11,959 nt of DNA from NCBI GenBank assembly GCA_915070235.1, contig CAJZFM010000039.1:1-11959 (forward strand). The letters run 5' to 3'. The notes below the pieces were generated by a model. It did no database searches. It saw only the letters and a program-made list of their open reading frames with translations, and had not been told where the DNA came from. Shown one piece after another: positions 1 to 7,274 of the stretch. The position numbers were made by a program, and so were the translations under genes. Within the stretch, counting starts at the first letter, position 1, and the number at the start of each line of letters is the position of its first letter. Source of the DNA: an uncultured Capnocytophaga sp. Lineage in GTDB: Bacteria > Bacteroidota > Bacteroidia > Flavobacteriales > Flavobacteriaceae.

Positions 1-500
1 TTGAGCATGTCCTTCACTTGTTGGCATACTTTAAGGAAGTCAGAACCTTGTCTGTCCATTTTGTTCACAAAGCCCATACGAGGCACTTTGTAGTTATCGG
101 CAAGGCGCCAGTTGGTTTCAGACTGAGGTTCTACCCCATCAACGGCAGAGAAGAGGAACACCAATCCGTCCAATACACGGAGGGAGCGGTTCACTTCCAC
201 GGTGAAATCCACGTGGCCTGGGGTATCTATAATGTTGAAATGGTATTCCTGTGCATCAGCAGTAGGTTTTCCATTTTCAGTTGGGAAGTTCCACTTACAT
301 GTAGTAGCAGCCGATTGGATAGTGATCCCACGTTCTGCCTCTTGCTCCATCCAGTCCATGGTAGAAGCTCCATCATGTACTTCCCCTATTTTGTGCGTTT
401 TACCTGTATAGAAAAGGATACGCTCGGTGGTAGTAGTCTTACCAGCATCAATGTGTGCTGCGATACCAATATTTCTTGTATATTTTAAATCTCTACTCAT
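1..500 (-). CDS. fusA: Elongation factor G, N-terminal part (3' end outside window)
   Basis: EF-G is the ribosomal translocase: a cytoplasmic GTPase that moves tRNA and mRNA after peptide bond formation. The first 166 residues are visible, starting [20 protein letters not shown] at an ATG at 498-500, and the frame stays open to the left edge. All G-domain motifs that can be seen are intact: the P-loop AHIDAGKT (residues 15-22), the switch I segment ERGIT (56-60), DTPGH (92-96) and NKMD (146-149). The gene lies 13 bases after rpsG in the conserved rpsL-rpsG-fusA order, so it is the third gene of the str operon and probably has no promoter of its own. Family length is about 700 residues, so roughly three quarters is missing here. 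The family call is secure; only an organelle-like or duplicate EF-G is excluded by context rather than by sequence. Confidence 0.98.
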   Translation of the reverse strand, partial: MSRDLKYTRNIGIAAHIDAGKTTTTERILFYTGKTHKIGEVHDGASTMDWMEQEAERGITIQSAATTCKWNFPTENGKPTADAQEYHFNIIDTPGHVDFTVEVNRSLRVLDGLVFLFSAVDGVEPQSETNWRLADNYKVPRMGFVNKMDRQGSDFLKVCQQVKDML

Positions 501-502
501 AC

Positions 503-508
503 TACCTC
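503..508 (-). promoter_or_regulatory. Possible Shine-Dalgarno sequence of fusA
   Basis: On the minus strand the 13-base gap between rpsG and fusA contains GAGG followed by four bases and then the fusA ATG. The spacing is short, but this is the most SD-like start in the window. The other genes have A- or T-rich leaders, as is usual in Bacteroidota. It may be chance. Confidence 0.4.
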
Positions 509-513
509 ACGAA

Positions 514-990
514 TTAAAATCTAAAGTGGGAGAATGCCTTATTGGCCTCTGCCATCTTATGTGTATCCATTTTTTTCTTAACAGCAGCCCCTTCTTCTTT
601 AGCTGCGGAGAGGATTTCTCCTGCCAATTTTTGCGCCATAGATTTTTCATTTCTCTTGCGCGCATAGCCGATAAGCCATTTCATCGCCATAGACACTTTA
701 CGGTCTGGACGGATTTGCATAGGTATTTGGAAAGTAGCACCCCCTACACGGCGAGAACGCACTTCCACATGAGGCATCACATTGGAGAGGGCATCTTTCC
801 ACACTTCCAAGGCTGTTTTCTCATCATTATTCTTCTTTTGTTCTACGATATCGATTGCATCATAGAAAATCTTAAAAGCCACTGACTTTTTACCATCCCA
901 CATCAGGTTATTTACAAAGCGCGTAACCAATTGGTCATTGTACTTTGCATCTGGTAAAAGAGGTCTTTTTTTAGCTTGTCTCTTTCTCAT
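514..990 (-). CDS. rpsG: 30S ribosomal protein S7
   Basis: S7 is a primary 16S rRNA binder that nucleates assembly of the 30S head and lines the exit (E) site. The 158-residue product matches the bacterial length (about 155-158) and carries recognisable family sequence throughout: a basic N-terminus [14 protein letters not shown], the helical core [20 protein letters not shown], the strongly conserved hairpin [16 protein letters not shown] near residues 95-110, then [20 protein letters not shown] and a basic C-terminal region. It lies 27 bases downstream of rpsL and 13 bases upstream of fusA on the same strand, so the three genes are surely cotranscribed. In E. coli S7 feeds back on this operon at the rpsL-rpsG junction. 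The junction here (991-1017) is short and AT-rich and I see no obvious structured site in it. Confidence 0.98.
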   Translation of the reverse strand: MRKRQAKKRPLLPDAKYNDQLVTRFVNNLMWDGKKSVAFKIFYDAIDIVEQKKNNDEKTALEVWKDALSNVMPHVEVRSRRVGGATFQIPMQIRPDRKVSMAMKWLIGYARKRNEKSMAQKLAGEILSAAKEEGAAVKKKMDTHKMAEANKAFSHFRF

Positions 991-1017
991 TTGGTTGTTT
1001 TAGACGGTTTTAAAAAT

Positions 1018-1431
1018 TTACTTTTTCTTTCCTTTTGCTGGTGCAGCAGCAGCTTGTCCTGGTTTAGGGCGTTTGGCTCCATACTTAGAGCGTCTTTGGG
1101 TTCTTCCATTTACCCCAGCAGTATCCAGTGCACCACGTACGATGTGGTAACGTACCCCTGGTAAATCTTTTACTCTTCCGCCTCTTACCAATACTATCGA
1201 GTGCTCTTGGAGGTTGTGTCCTTCTCCTGGGATATACGCATTGACCTCATTACCATTAGTTAAGCGAACACGCGCTACCTTACGCATCGCAGAGTTCGGT
1301 TTCTTAGGGGTAGTGGTGTACACACGCGTACATACGCCACGACGTTGAGGACATGAATCCAAAGCAGCCGATTTACTCTTCTTGGCTATTTTAGCTCTTC
1401 CTTTTCGTACTAATTGTGAAATTGTTGGCAT
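1018..1431 (-). CDS. rpsL: 30S ribosomal protein S12
   Basis: S12 sits at the decoding centre of the 30S subunit and controls accuracy; it is the classic streptomycin-resistance locus. The alignment to E. coli numbering is gap-free over the core. The residues mutated in streptomycin-resistant strains are wild type here: TPKKPNS holds K43 and K44, and RVKDLPG holds K88 (numbered from Met). D89, the residue methylthiolated by RimO where that enzyme exists, is present. The product has 137 residues against 124 in E. coli. The excess is a tail after [17 protein letters not shown], low in complexity and basic, as common in Bacteroidota S12. It is the first gene of the operon, and its ATG at 1429-1431 is preceded by an A/T-rich leader without an SD sequence. 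Confidence 0.98.
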   Translation of the reverse strand: MPTISQLVRKGRAKIAKKSKSAALDSCPQRRGVCTRVYTTTPKKPNSAMRKVARVRLTNGNEVNAYIPGEGHNLQEHSIVLVRGGRVKDLPGVRYHIVRGALDTAGVNGRTQRRSKYGAKRPKPGQAAAAPAKGKKK

Positions 1432-1457
1432 TTATAAAATATTTTTTTAAGCGAGGG

Positions 1458-1489
1458 CAAAGGTACAAACTTTTTACTAACTGACAAAA
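1458..1489 (-). promoter_or_regulatory. Promoter of the str operon (Bacteroidota type)
   Basis: On the minus strand TTTTG (1485-1489) is followed by a spacer of 19 bases and TACCTTTG (1458-1465), a full match to the Bacteroidota -7 consensus TAnnTTTG with a -33 TTG at normal spacing. Transcription would start near 1450, giving a leader of only about 20 bases before the rpsL ATG. This leaves little room for a structured autoregulatory leader. Assigned by consensus only. Confidence 0.75.
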
Positions 1490-1755
1490 CGTAAGACATT
1501 TATTTTCAATACCCCTTGCTTGCTAACGTAGTGATTCTTACGACTTTTCGCCTTTGAAAAATGTGTAATTATCAGATTATCAGTGTTTTGTATTATCTAT
1601 ACAAAATACTTCAAAAAGAAAATTTTTCTTGAAAAAAGTTATTAACAGGGCAATAAAAGCATTAGCTGATGAGGTTGCAACCTTTCTTACTTGTCTCTCT
1701 ATTCTATTCCTGAAACTACTCCTTGCTTGTACTCTATAACATATCTATTATCAAA
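1490..1755. other. AT-rich intergenic region with stem-loop and palindrome
   Basis: This stretch lies between the 3' end of the envelope lipoprotein gene and the rpsL promoter, and I find no gene in it. It holds three small structures. The octamer ATTATCAG occurs twice in tandem at 1568-1583. Directly overlapping it, 1582-1593 pairs with 1599-1610 across a 5-base loop: the inner 8 pairs are perfect, and the outer part has one mismatch that would be a G-U pair in plus-strand RNA. AGGTTGCAACCT at 1672-1683 is a perfect 12-base palindrome. Neither structure is followed by a clear T-run in the direction of the upstream gene, so an intrinsic terminator cannot be assigned with confidence. Confidence 0.5.
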
Positions 1756-4152
1756 TTAAAACACTCTTATTGGCAATACTTTCTTAGGGCTGTTCTTCTC
1801 TCCTACATGTACCTTGCCATCGGAAGGGGTGAAAGGGACATAATAGGCTTCATAATACCCTTTTTGGGTAGAACTCCAATATTCGGCGGCGGGAAGTTGC
1901 AATACTTCTCGGTTATGTGCAATATGGGATAGCTCTACCATGCTGGGAATAAACCAGTCGTCCTTACCCATAGCTCGGAAATGATGCTTTATATAATAGC
2001 TAGCTGAGGTATCGGAACAGTCGTTGGCTATCAGTGCGGTATTGTCGCGACCTGTACCAAAGGCAGCGCTGGTACTCTCTTGAGATAGCCCACAACCCCA
2101 AGGATAAGCCTCCGCAGGCAGATCGGCCGTTGCTGGAATCAGGTAGCCATGTAGCTGTTCTGGTATAAAGCCTTCGTCTGAAGGGGTAAAGAGATAAGCC
2201 ACAACACCACCCTGATGCGCATCGCCTACACTGAGCATAGGAGTGGTTAGCGACTGAGGATCTGAGTATGTGATGCCACGCTCATTGGTAGCAAAGGCCG
2301 CTACATAATAGGTCGTATTGCGTTCCAGCTGGGTTAGCTCCATAGGAAAGTTGCCCAAGATATTTCCGCTAAGCGATACCTGACCTGTGTTATGCTCCAA
2401 AGTAGGATTGGTATGGTGTTGGCTATAGACAAAACCATACTGAAGAATCTTACCACCCCCATTGGAGGTGATATTCCCAGTGAGTTTTACCTTAGTAGAG
2501 AAGGTCTCACCTTGTGCAAAGGAAGAGAGCGCAGGCAGAGAGATATTTTTGGTATGGAGCTCAAGAGATTCGCTATAGGAGGTACCTCGCTCATTGGTAG
2601 CAAAAGCACGTATATAATAGCGTGTATCCACCAAAAGTCCTCTTAGGGTAGCCGAGAAGTTACCTTCGCCACTGCCTACCTCCACCAAGTTGTCGTCCAA
2701 AGTGGGCTGAGACTGACTACTGCTATAGACAAAGCCACGACGGGAGATACTACCACCCCCATCCTGCCTTACCATGGCCGTAAGAGCAATCTCACTCACT
2801 GAAGGAATCGCATAGATTATCTGCAAAGCGGAGGGTGTACCTATATCCTCAGTGGTAAAGGTGGCTACCTCCTCACTATAGGCTATACCCAATTGGTTTT
2901 TGGCATACGCTCTTACATAGTACTGTGTAAGAGGGGTTAGCCCCTGTACCGTAGCAAAGAAATTGCCCACTCCTCCCTGAAGTCTTACCACTTGGGCTGC
3001 CTCCTGGGTGAGGTGTTCGCTGGAGGTGTCATAGACAAAACCACGCTCGGTGACCACACCCCCATCGGAGGCTGAGCCAACGGTTGCATAGAGAGAGACT
3101 GAACGCTGTTGCAAGTCCTTATAGGTTACAAAGTGTACCCCTTCAGGCGCCTCAGTAGGCAGCATATGCAGTAGCAACTGCTCGCTATAGACAGTACCTG
3201 CGGCATTGGTTACAAAAGCACGCAAGAAGTAACGCTTGGCTGGGGCAAGGTCGGTGAGTTCGTGGAAGAATTTCCTTTCGGAGGTGTTGGTACCCAATAC
3301 CTTGGTAGCTCCATTCTCCAAAGAAGGCATATCTTGGCGATCACTATAGACAAAGCCTGTCTGGTAAGTGGCTGCCCCGCCTATATGGGCTACTTTGGCC
3401 TTGACAAGGGCGGAGGTATTGGTGATATTGGCAGGAGCCTCCATCTCTACCCCTAAGGCAGGCTGTTCCCTTGAGGTGTTGAACTTAAGCACCTCGCCCA
3501 CTGCCCTCCCCTTTTGGGTCATCACATAGGCACGGACATAATAGGGTGTATTGGCTACAAAGGTCTGCACAGATAGGGAAAAGGTCTCATTTCTATAAGA
3601 GGGTGTTGTCTTGGATACCACCCCATCGGCGGGTGAGGGTTGTTGATTGACTGTAGAATAATAGAACCCATATTCGGTTACAGGGTAACCCCCTGTATCG
3701 GGTATTGCTCCCTTGAAGGTGATTTGGTAATCCTGCACCTCTGGTTGCAGCGTGGTGACAGTCGCAGCTGTTCCCTTGAGGGTGGTAAATGATTGTATAT
3801 CTGCCAAGGCTGTTCCCTGTCCGTTGGTGGCAAAGGCTTGGTAGTAGTAGGAGGTTTCGGGGATCAGGTGCTTGAGCTGTACTGTATAGCTTCCCGTCCC
3901 GAAAGAGGGATCAGTAGCTACTCGGCGCTCTCCCACATTGGCCAAAGCCTCCTTGGAAGTGGCATAGTAGAACCCTCTTTTGCTGACCATGCTATTATAG
4001 TCCTGTACAAGAGTAATACTTAGGGTGGCAGAACTCTTGGTGACTTCTGTTTCTTTTTGGTCTTTGAAAGCAGGAGCAAATACCTGCTTGAAGTTATATT
4101 TTTCCTTGCTGCAAGCCACACATACAAGGATACATAATAGATATTTTTTCAT
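1756..4152 (-). CDS. Surface lipoprotein, six FN3-like repeats plus DUF1566-type domain
   Basis: The 798-residue product starts MKKYLLCILVCVACSKEK: a short lipoprotein signal with C14 as the likely lipidated residue (CVAC), followed by S-K-E-K. Six repeats of 90-100 residues follow, at about 38-124, 130-226, 231-329, 336-434, 440-534 and 540-637. Each has the pattern RGFxYS, a short acidic loop, GxF, then TxYYVRAFATNxxGxxYS, typical of fibronectin-III-like modules in Bacteroidota surface proteins. Residues 641-798 match the DUF1566/Fib_succ_major type of C-terminal domain: GGVVAYLF, WGC, GTGRDNTALI, DDWFIPSMVEL and EYWSST. There is no type IX secretion tail. Repeats 5 and 6 share 17 identical bases at 2279-2295 and 2588-2604. 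The likely role is adhesion or ligand binding at the outer membrane; the ligand is unknown. The gene begins 27 bases after the barrel-like gene, so the two probably form an operon. Confidence 0.85.
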   Translation of the reverse strand: MKKYLLCILVCVACSKEKYNFKQVFAPAFKDQKETEVTKSSATLSITLVQDYNSMVSKRGFYYATSKEALANVGERRVATDPSFGTGSYTVQLKHLIPETSYYYQAFATNGQGTALADIQSFTTLKGTAATVTTLQPEVQDYQITFKGAIPDTGGYPVTEYGFYYSTVNQQPSPADGVVSKTTPSYRNETFSLSVQTFVANTPYYVRAYVMTQKGRAVGEVLKFNTSREQPALGVEMEAPANITNTSALVKAKVAHIGGAATYQTGFVYSDRQDMPSLENGATKVLGTNTSERKFFHELTDLAPAKRYFLRAFVTNAAGTVYSEQLLLHMLPTEAPEGVHFVTYKDLQQRSVSLYATVGSASDGGVVTERGFVYDTSSEHLTQEAAQVVRLQGGVGNFFATVQGLTPLTQYYVRAYAKNQLGIAYSEEVATFTTEDIGTPSALQIIYAIPSVSEIALTAMVRQDGGGSISRRGFVYSSSQSQPTLDDNLVEVGSGEGNFSATLRGLLVDTRYYIRAFATNERGTSYSESLELHTKNISLPALSSFAQGETFSTKVKLTGNITSNGGGKILQYGFVYSQHHTNPTLEHNTGQVSLSGNILGNFPMELTQLERNTTYYVAAFATNERGITYSDPQSLTTPMLSVGDAHQGGVVAYLFTPSDEGFIPEQLHGYLIPATADLPAEAYPWGCGLSQESTSAAFGTGRDNTALIANDCSDTSASYYIKHHFRAMGKDDWFIPSMVELSHIAHNREVLQLPAAEYWSSTQKGYYEAYYVPFTPSDGKVHVGEKNSPKKVLPIRVF

Positions 4153-4172
4153 AATTGTTCAGTTGTTAGCCA

Positions 4173-4224
4173 TTAGTGGTTAGTGGTTAGTGGCTGACCA
4201 CTGACTACTGATCATTGACCACTG
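4173..4224. repeat. TTAGTGG / CCACTAA repeat cluster, copy 1
   Basis: TTAGTGG occurs three times in exact tandem at 4173-4193 on the plus strand. It is followed by two copies of TGACCACTG (4195-4203 and 4216-4224) with related sequence between them. Because seven is not a multiple of three, the three units place TAG in all three plus frames and TAA in all three minus frames. The minus-strand gene ending here uses the middle unit (4180-4182) as its stop codon. A relative of this cluster lies at the 3' end of leuS (9183-9242). Confidence 0.8.
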
Positions 4225-4779
4225 TTTAAGGTTTATTGTAATTCCAAAGGTATATTCGGGGGCGTATAGTCGCTCGGTAAAGGCAATATAGGACATACCT
4301 CCCACTACATTGATGAGTTTGTTTAAGCGAAAGGTAGCTCCCCAATAACCAGGGATATAGCTCTTTCGCTCCAGAGTCTGCTCGTGGGCATATTCATTGA
4401 CAAAGGGATAGCGGTGCCAGCCTATGCCTCCGCCTACATTAAGATAAGCCCAATAGGTTAGCCTTAGAGATGCTCCGCCTACAAACTCGGTTTTGTTGGC
4501 TGGGAAGTCCTCTCTGGCATATTGTTCCAATTTGGAAGCCCTTCTAAGGGACGAGCGGAAGTTCAGAAAAGCACCTATTCGCTTATTACTTCCCCCCAGT
4601 TCCCCTCGGATACCAAAGGGCGCAATGGTACCGCCCTCATAGCCCACTGAGAAGAACCGCCCCCAGTAGGCTGTACGCTCCGCACGCCGAGCCTCCCTGT
4701 CCTGAGCTGCGTCCTGCTGCTGGGCAAGGGTAGGTAAGACGCTGAGTAGCAATAAAGTAAAAATGTATAGTTTCATCAC
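4180..4779 (-). CDS. Secreted outer-membrane barrel-like protein of unknown function
   Basis: I do not recognise a named family. The 199-residue product has a clear signal peptide, MMKLYIFTLLLLSVLPTLAQ, with likely cleavage after A19, then a charged linker rich in Arg, Glu and Ala (20-37). Residues 40-185 alternate polar and aromatic/hydrophobic positions with frequent Gly (GGASLRLTYWAYLNVGGGIGW, GYWGATFRLN, YTFGITINLK), as in small outer-membrane beta-barrels. The last 14 residues (QWSMISSQWSATNH) are translated from the repeat cluster at 4183-4224 and look unlike the rest; the natural end may have been near K185. It is followed after 27 bases by the FN3 lipoprotein gene, so it may help that protein at the outer membrane (inference). 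Either of the first two Met codons could start it. Confidence 0.75.
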   Translation of the reverse strand: MMKLYIFTLLLLSVLPTLAQQQDAAQDREARRAERTAYWGRFFSVGYEGGTIAPFGIRGELGGSNKRIGAFLNFRSSLRRASKLEQYAREDFPANKTEFVGGASLRLTYWAYLNVGGGIGWHRYPFVNEYAHEQTLERKSYIPGYWGATFRLNKLINVVGGMSYIAFTERLYAPEYTFGITINLKQWSMISSQWSATNH

Positions 4780-4805
4780 GTCACTAATTTTATAGATAGT
4801 ATCGA

Positions 4806-4839
4806 CAAAAGTATAAAAAACTTTTGAAAAAAATCACAA
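4806..4839 (-). promoter_or_regulatory. Possible promoter of the barrel/lipoprotein operon
   Basis: Minus strand: TACTTTTG (4806-4813) matches TAnnTTTG, with a TTG (4837-4839) 23 bases upstream, at the wide end of the usual spacing. Transcription would start near 4799, about 20 bases before the ATG at 4777-4779. Consensus match only. Confidence 0.5.
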
Positions 4840-4879
4840 TACTTCGAAAATTAACACCCTATACTAGCTCATCAATTCA

Positions 4880-4911
4880 TTTGCTTATTTGCTTATTAAT
4901 TCCTATCTTTG
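4880..4911 (+). promoter_or_regulatory. Promoter of the DUF389 gene (Bacteroidota type)
   Basis: TTTG (4880-4883), a 20-base spacer and TATCTTTG (4904-4911) match the Bacteroidota consensus well. The predicted start, near 4918, lies about 22 bases before the ATG at 4940. The spacer includes part of an exact tandem duplication of TTGCTTAT (4881-4896), so the -33 TTG exists in two copies, but only the upstream one is at usable spacing. Confidence 0.65.
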
Positions 4912-4939
4912 CAGCTGCTAAATTCTAAAACATAAAGAT

Positions 4940-6250
4940 ATGAGTTTCTTTAGACATCTTTTAAATCTGCACGATGGAGAGGAAAAAAAAGAAAAGGTAA
5001 TAGAAGATATTATCAGTAATATTTCCTTCCGTGGAGCAAACTTATGGATTCTGGCTTGTGCCATTCTCATTGCCTCTATTGGATTGAATGTCAATTCTAC
5101 AGCAGTAATTATCGGAGCCATGCTCATCTCTCCCCTTATGGGGCCTATTGTGGGCGCAGGATTTGCCTTGGCTACCTATGACTTCGATCTGCTTAAGAAG
5201 ACCGGACGCAGCCTACTGATAGCCACTTTTGTCAGCCTATTGGTATCCTTTATTTACTTCTACATCAGCCCGTTCAAGGACGCCCAATCAGAACTGCTGG
5301 CACGTACCTCCCCCACTATCTACGATGTACTGATTGCCTTCTTTGGTGGTGTAGTGGGAGCTATCTCCCTTACCCGACAGGAGAAAGGAAACCCTATACC
5401 TGGGGTGGCCATTGCCACCGCCCTTATGCCTCCCCTCTGTACCGCAGGCTTCGGCTTGGCAACAGGTAATTTAAGCTACTTCTTAGGGGCTTTCTATCTT
5501 TATAGCATCAACTGTTTCTTTATAGGAATAGCTACTTTCTTAATTATCAAATACTTAAAATATAAACCTAAAAATACAGGCAACGAAAAACTAAACAAAC
5601 GTCTGCGCTACGTGATCACTTCATTGGTTATACTTATTGTTACCCCCAGCCTTTACTTGGCATATACCCTCTTCCAAGAAAAGCGTTTTCATGAGAATGT
5701 AGCCCACTATATCACCACTGAGTTTGAAAACAATGGCTATACAATTATCTACAAACGTATCCGCTACAATGCCTCTCCTAAAACAATTGAATTGGCTTTC
5801 TTAGACAAAAAATTCAGCGAAGAGGAGGAAAAGAACCTACAAAACAACCTGAAAAACTTCAATATCTCCAATACAGAACTTATTATCCGTCAAAAAGAAT
5901 CGGATATAAGTCAGGAAATACTCTCTGAAATCAACAAGAATAAGGCTTCACTCTCCAGCAAAGACGTAAAGATAAAGCAACTTACCGAGGAGTTAGAAAA
6001 GTACAAGATAGAGGATACAGATTTTGCCAAGGAAGTGAAGATCCTATTTCCTAATATCAAGAATTTCTCATTTGGTCGCTTGAATGACTTTGCTTCTGAT
6101 AGCCTTTCCACCACTACTCTCATGCTATATACCCCTATCAGGGAACAAGTCAAGGGCAAGGAAGTGGATAAAGAGGTAGATATAGCACGCCTCCAAGAGT
6201 GGCTTGCTCAAAAGTTTGCCGACAAGCGTATCAAGATTATCAAGGAGTAA
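4940..6250 (+). CDS. DUF389 family integral membrane protein
   Basis: The 436-residue product belongs to the DUF389 (TIGR00341-like) family, whose molecular function is not established. Two family hallmarks are clear: GLNVNSTAVIIGAMLISPLM at 48-67, continuing to about 73, and GNPIPGVAIATALMPPLCTA at 150-169. Hydrophobic segments are visible at about 35-51, 54-79, 91-110, 126-146, 152-176, 179-205 and 222-244. The N-terminus is soluble and charged. Residues 245-436 form a soluble domain with a charged, probably coiled-coil stretch near 318-360 and a basic, amphipathic end. The start is supported by the promoter match 29 bases upstream. Its 3' end overlaps the convergent threonine aldolase gene by 11 bases. 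Transport or membrane-stress roles are only guesses. Confidence 0.9.
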   Translation: MSFFRHLLNLHDGEEKKEKVIEDIISNISFRGANLWILACAILIASIGLNVNSTAVIIGAMLISPLMGPIVGAGFALATYDFDLLKKTGRSLLIATFVSLLVSFIYFYISPFKDAQSELLARTSPTIYDVLIAFFGGVVGAISLTRQEKGNPIPGVAIATALMPPLCTAGFGLATGNLSYFLGAFYLYSINCFFIGIATFLIIKYLKYKPKNTGNEKLNKRLRYVITSLVILIVTPSLYLAYTLFQEKRFHENVAHYITTEFENNGYTIIYKRIRYNASPKTIELAFLDKKFSEEEEKNLQNNLKNFNISNTELIIRQKESDISQEILSEINKNKASLSSKDVKIKQLTEELEKYKIEDTDFAKEVKILFPNIKNFSFGRLNDFASDSLSTTTLMLYTPIREQVKGKEVDKEVDIARLQEWLAQKFADKRIKIIKE

Positions 6251-7274
6251 GCCTATCTATAGCCCTAAGGAGCACCTCCACTTGGCTATCCTCCATTGCC
6301 CACGAGGTGATGAGCCTAATGGCCGTATGCTCGGCATCTACCTTTTGCCATAGATAGAAATCAAAATCAGCAGAAAGTTGTGCTATCTGTCGCTCCGTCA
6401 GTATAGGAAACAACTGATTGGTACAAGTATCGGAGAGAAAGCCTATACCTTTGGCTACAAAGGACTCTTTGATACGCTTCATTTGAGTGTTAGCGACCCG
6501 TCCCAATTCCTCATAGAGGTTGTTCTGAAAAAGAGTAAGAAATTGTAACCCCAGTAGCCTTCCCTTGGCAAGCAAGGCACCTTTCTGCTTGATATAAAAG
6601 CTAAAGTACTCAGCCAAGGCTGATTGGTTGAACACAATCGCCTCCCCTAAGAGTGCACCACATTTGGTAGCTCCTATATAGAAAATATCAGTATAACGGG
6701 CGAGGTCTTCCCAGCCAATATCATTCCCTTCGGCACTAAGTGCTTGAGCGAGGCGTGCTCCGTCCATATAGAGCAACAGCCCCAACTCCTGACAGCACTG
6801 CCAAATAGCTTTTAGCTCTGCCAAGCTATATAGTGTTCCTATTTCGGTAGTCTGAGTGATATATACCAAGCGAGGTTGTACCTGGTGAGGCACATTGGTA
6901 TAGCGCGAAGCATAGTCCCTGATATGCTCAGGGGAGAGCTTTCCATTGTCCGAAGGCGCCAAGTGGATCTTGTGCCCTACCGCCTCAATGGCACCTGTCT
7001 CATGGTCAGCGATATGTGCACTTTGGCAGGCGATGATACTCTCATGAGGGCGCAATACATGCCCCAAGACCAGCAAGTTGGCTTGTGTTCCCCCACTGAC
7101 AAAGAAAATCTCAGCTTGAGGATTTCCAATACGCTCCCTGATGAGTGCTTTGGCTTGCTCGCTATAGTCATCAAGCCCATAACCAGGTTGTTGATGCCTA
7201 TTAGTCTGTAAGAGTGCTTCCAAGATAGCAGGGTGAGCACCCTCTGAATAGTCGTTTTTAAAAGAGATTTTCAT
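6240..7274 (-). CDS. Low-specificity L-threonine aldolase (PLP-dependent)
   Basis: This is a fold-type I PLP enzyme of the aromatic amino acid beta-eliminating lyase/threonine aldolase family. It is expected to cleave L-threonine or L-allo-threonine to glycine and acetaldehyde in the cytoplasm. The 344 residues match family length (about 340). Visible sites are: the PLP phosphate loop FVSGGTQAN (58-66); H87 in SAHIADHE, at the ring-stacking position; D171 in LYMDGARLAQAL, pairing with the pyridine nitrogen; the Schiff-base lysine K204 in IGATKCGALLGEA; and R320 in AIRLITSW, expected to bind the substrate carboxylate. Its ATG overlaps the stop of the upstream membrane protein gene as ATGA, so translation is probably coupled. 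Allo-threonine or phenylserine specificity cannot be read from sequence. Confidence 0.92.
   Translation of the reverse strand: MKISFKNDYSEGAHPAILEALLQTNRHQQPGYGLDDYSEQAKALIRERIGNPQAEIFFVSGGTQANLLVLGHVLRPHESIIACQSAHIADHETGAIEAVGHKIHLAPSDNGKLSPEHIRDYASRYTNVPHQVQPRLVYITQTTEIGTLYSLAELKAIWQCCQELGLLLYMDGARLAQALSAEGNDIGWEDLARYTDIFYIGATKCGALLGEAIVFNQSALAEYFSFYIKQKGALLAKGRLLGLQFLTLFQNNLYEELGRVANTQMKRIKESFVAKGIGFLSDTCTNQLFPILTERQIAQLSADFDFYLWQKVDAEHTAIRLITSWAMEDSQVEVLLRAIDRLTP

Noticed and set aside
200..206. tRNA, rRNA, CRISPR array or insertion sequence anywhere in the window
   Set aside because: I looked in all gaps and found no cloverleaf-like sequence, no regularly spaced repeats and no transposase; the coordinates are only a placeholder for a window-wide negative.
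200..215. Streptomycin- or fusidic-acid-type resistance in rpsL or fusA
   Set aside because: The S12 positions K43 and K88 are wild type. The EF-G region where most fusidic acid mutations fall is outside the window, so nothing can be claimed.
18..885. Plus-strand open frames opposite fusA and rpsG
   Set aside because: They run antisense to clear translation genes and have no family-like sequence; they are shadows of the coding strand.
2243..2252. TGGTTAG-like sequence inside the lipoprotein gene, resembling the dispersed repeat
   Set aside because: A single short match within coding sequence (the LTTPML region) without tandem copies.
3472..3494. Inverted repeat GAGGTG...CACCTC in the lipoprotein gene
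   Set aside because: Six-base arms with a long loop inside coding sequence between two repeats; not distinguishable from chance.
6977..7240. Minus-strand open frame overlapping the threonine aldolase gene in another frame
   Set aside because: It lies inside the aldolase coding sequence and shows no independent start signal or protein-like features.
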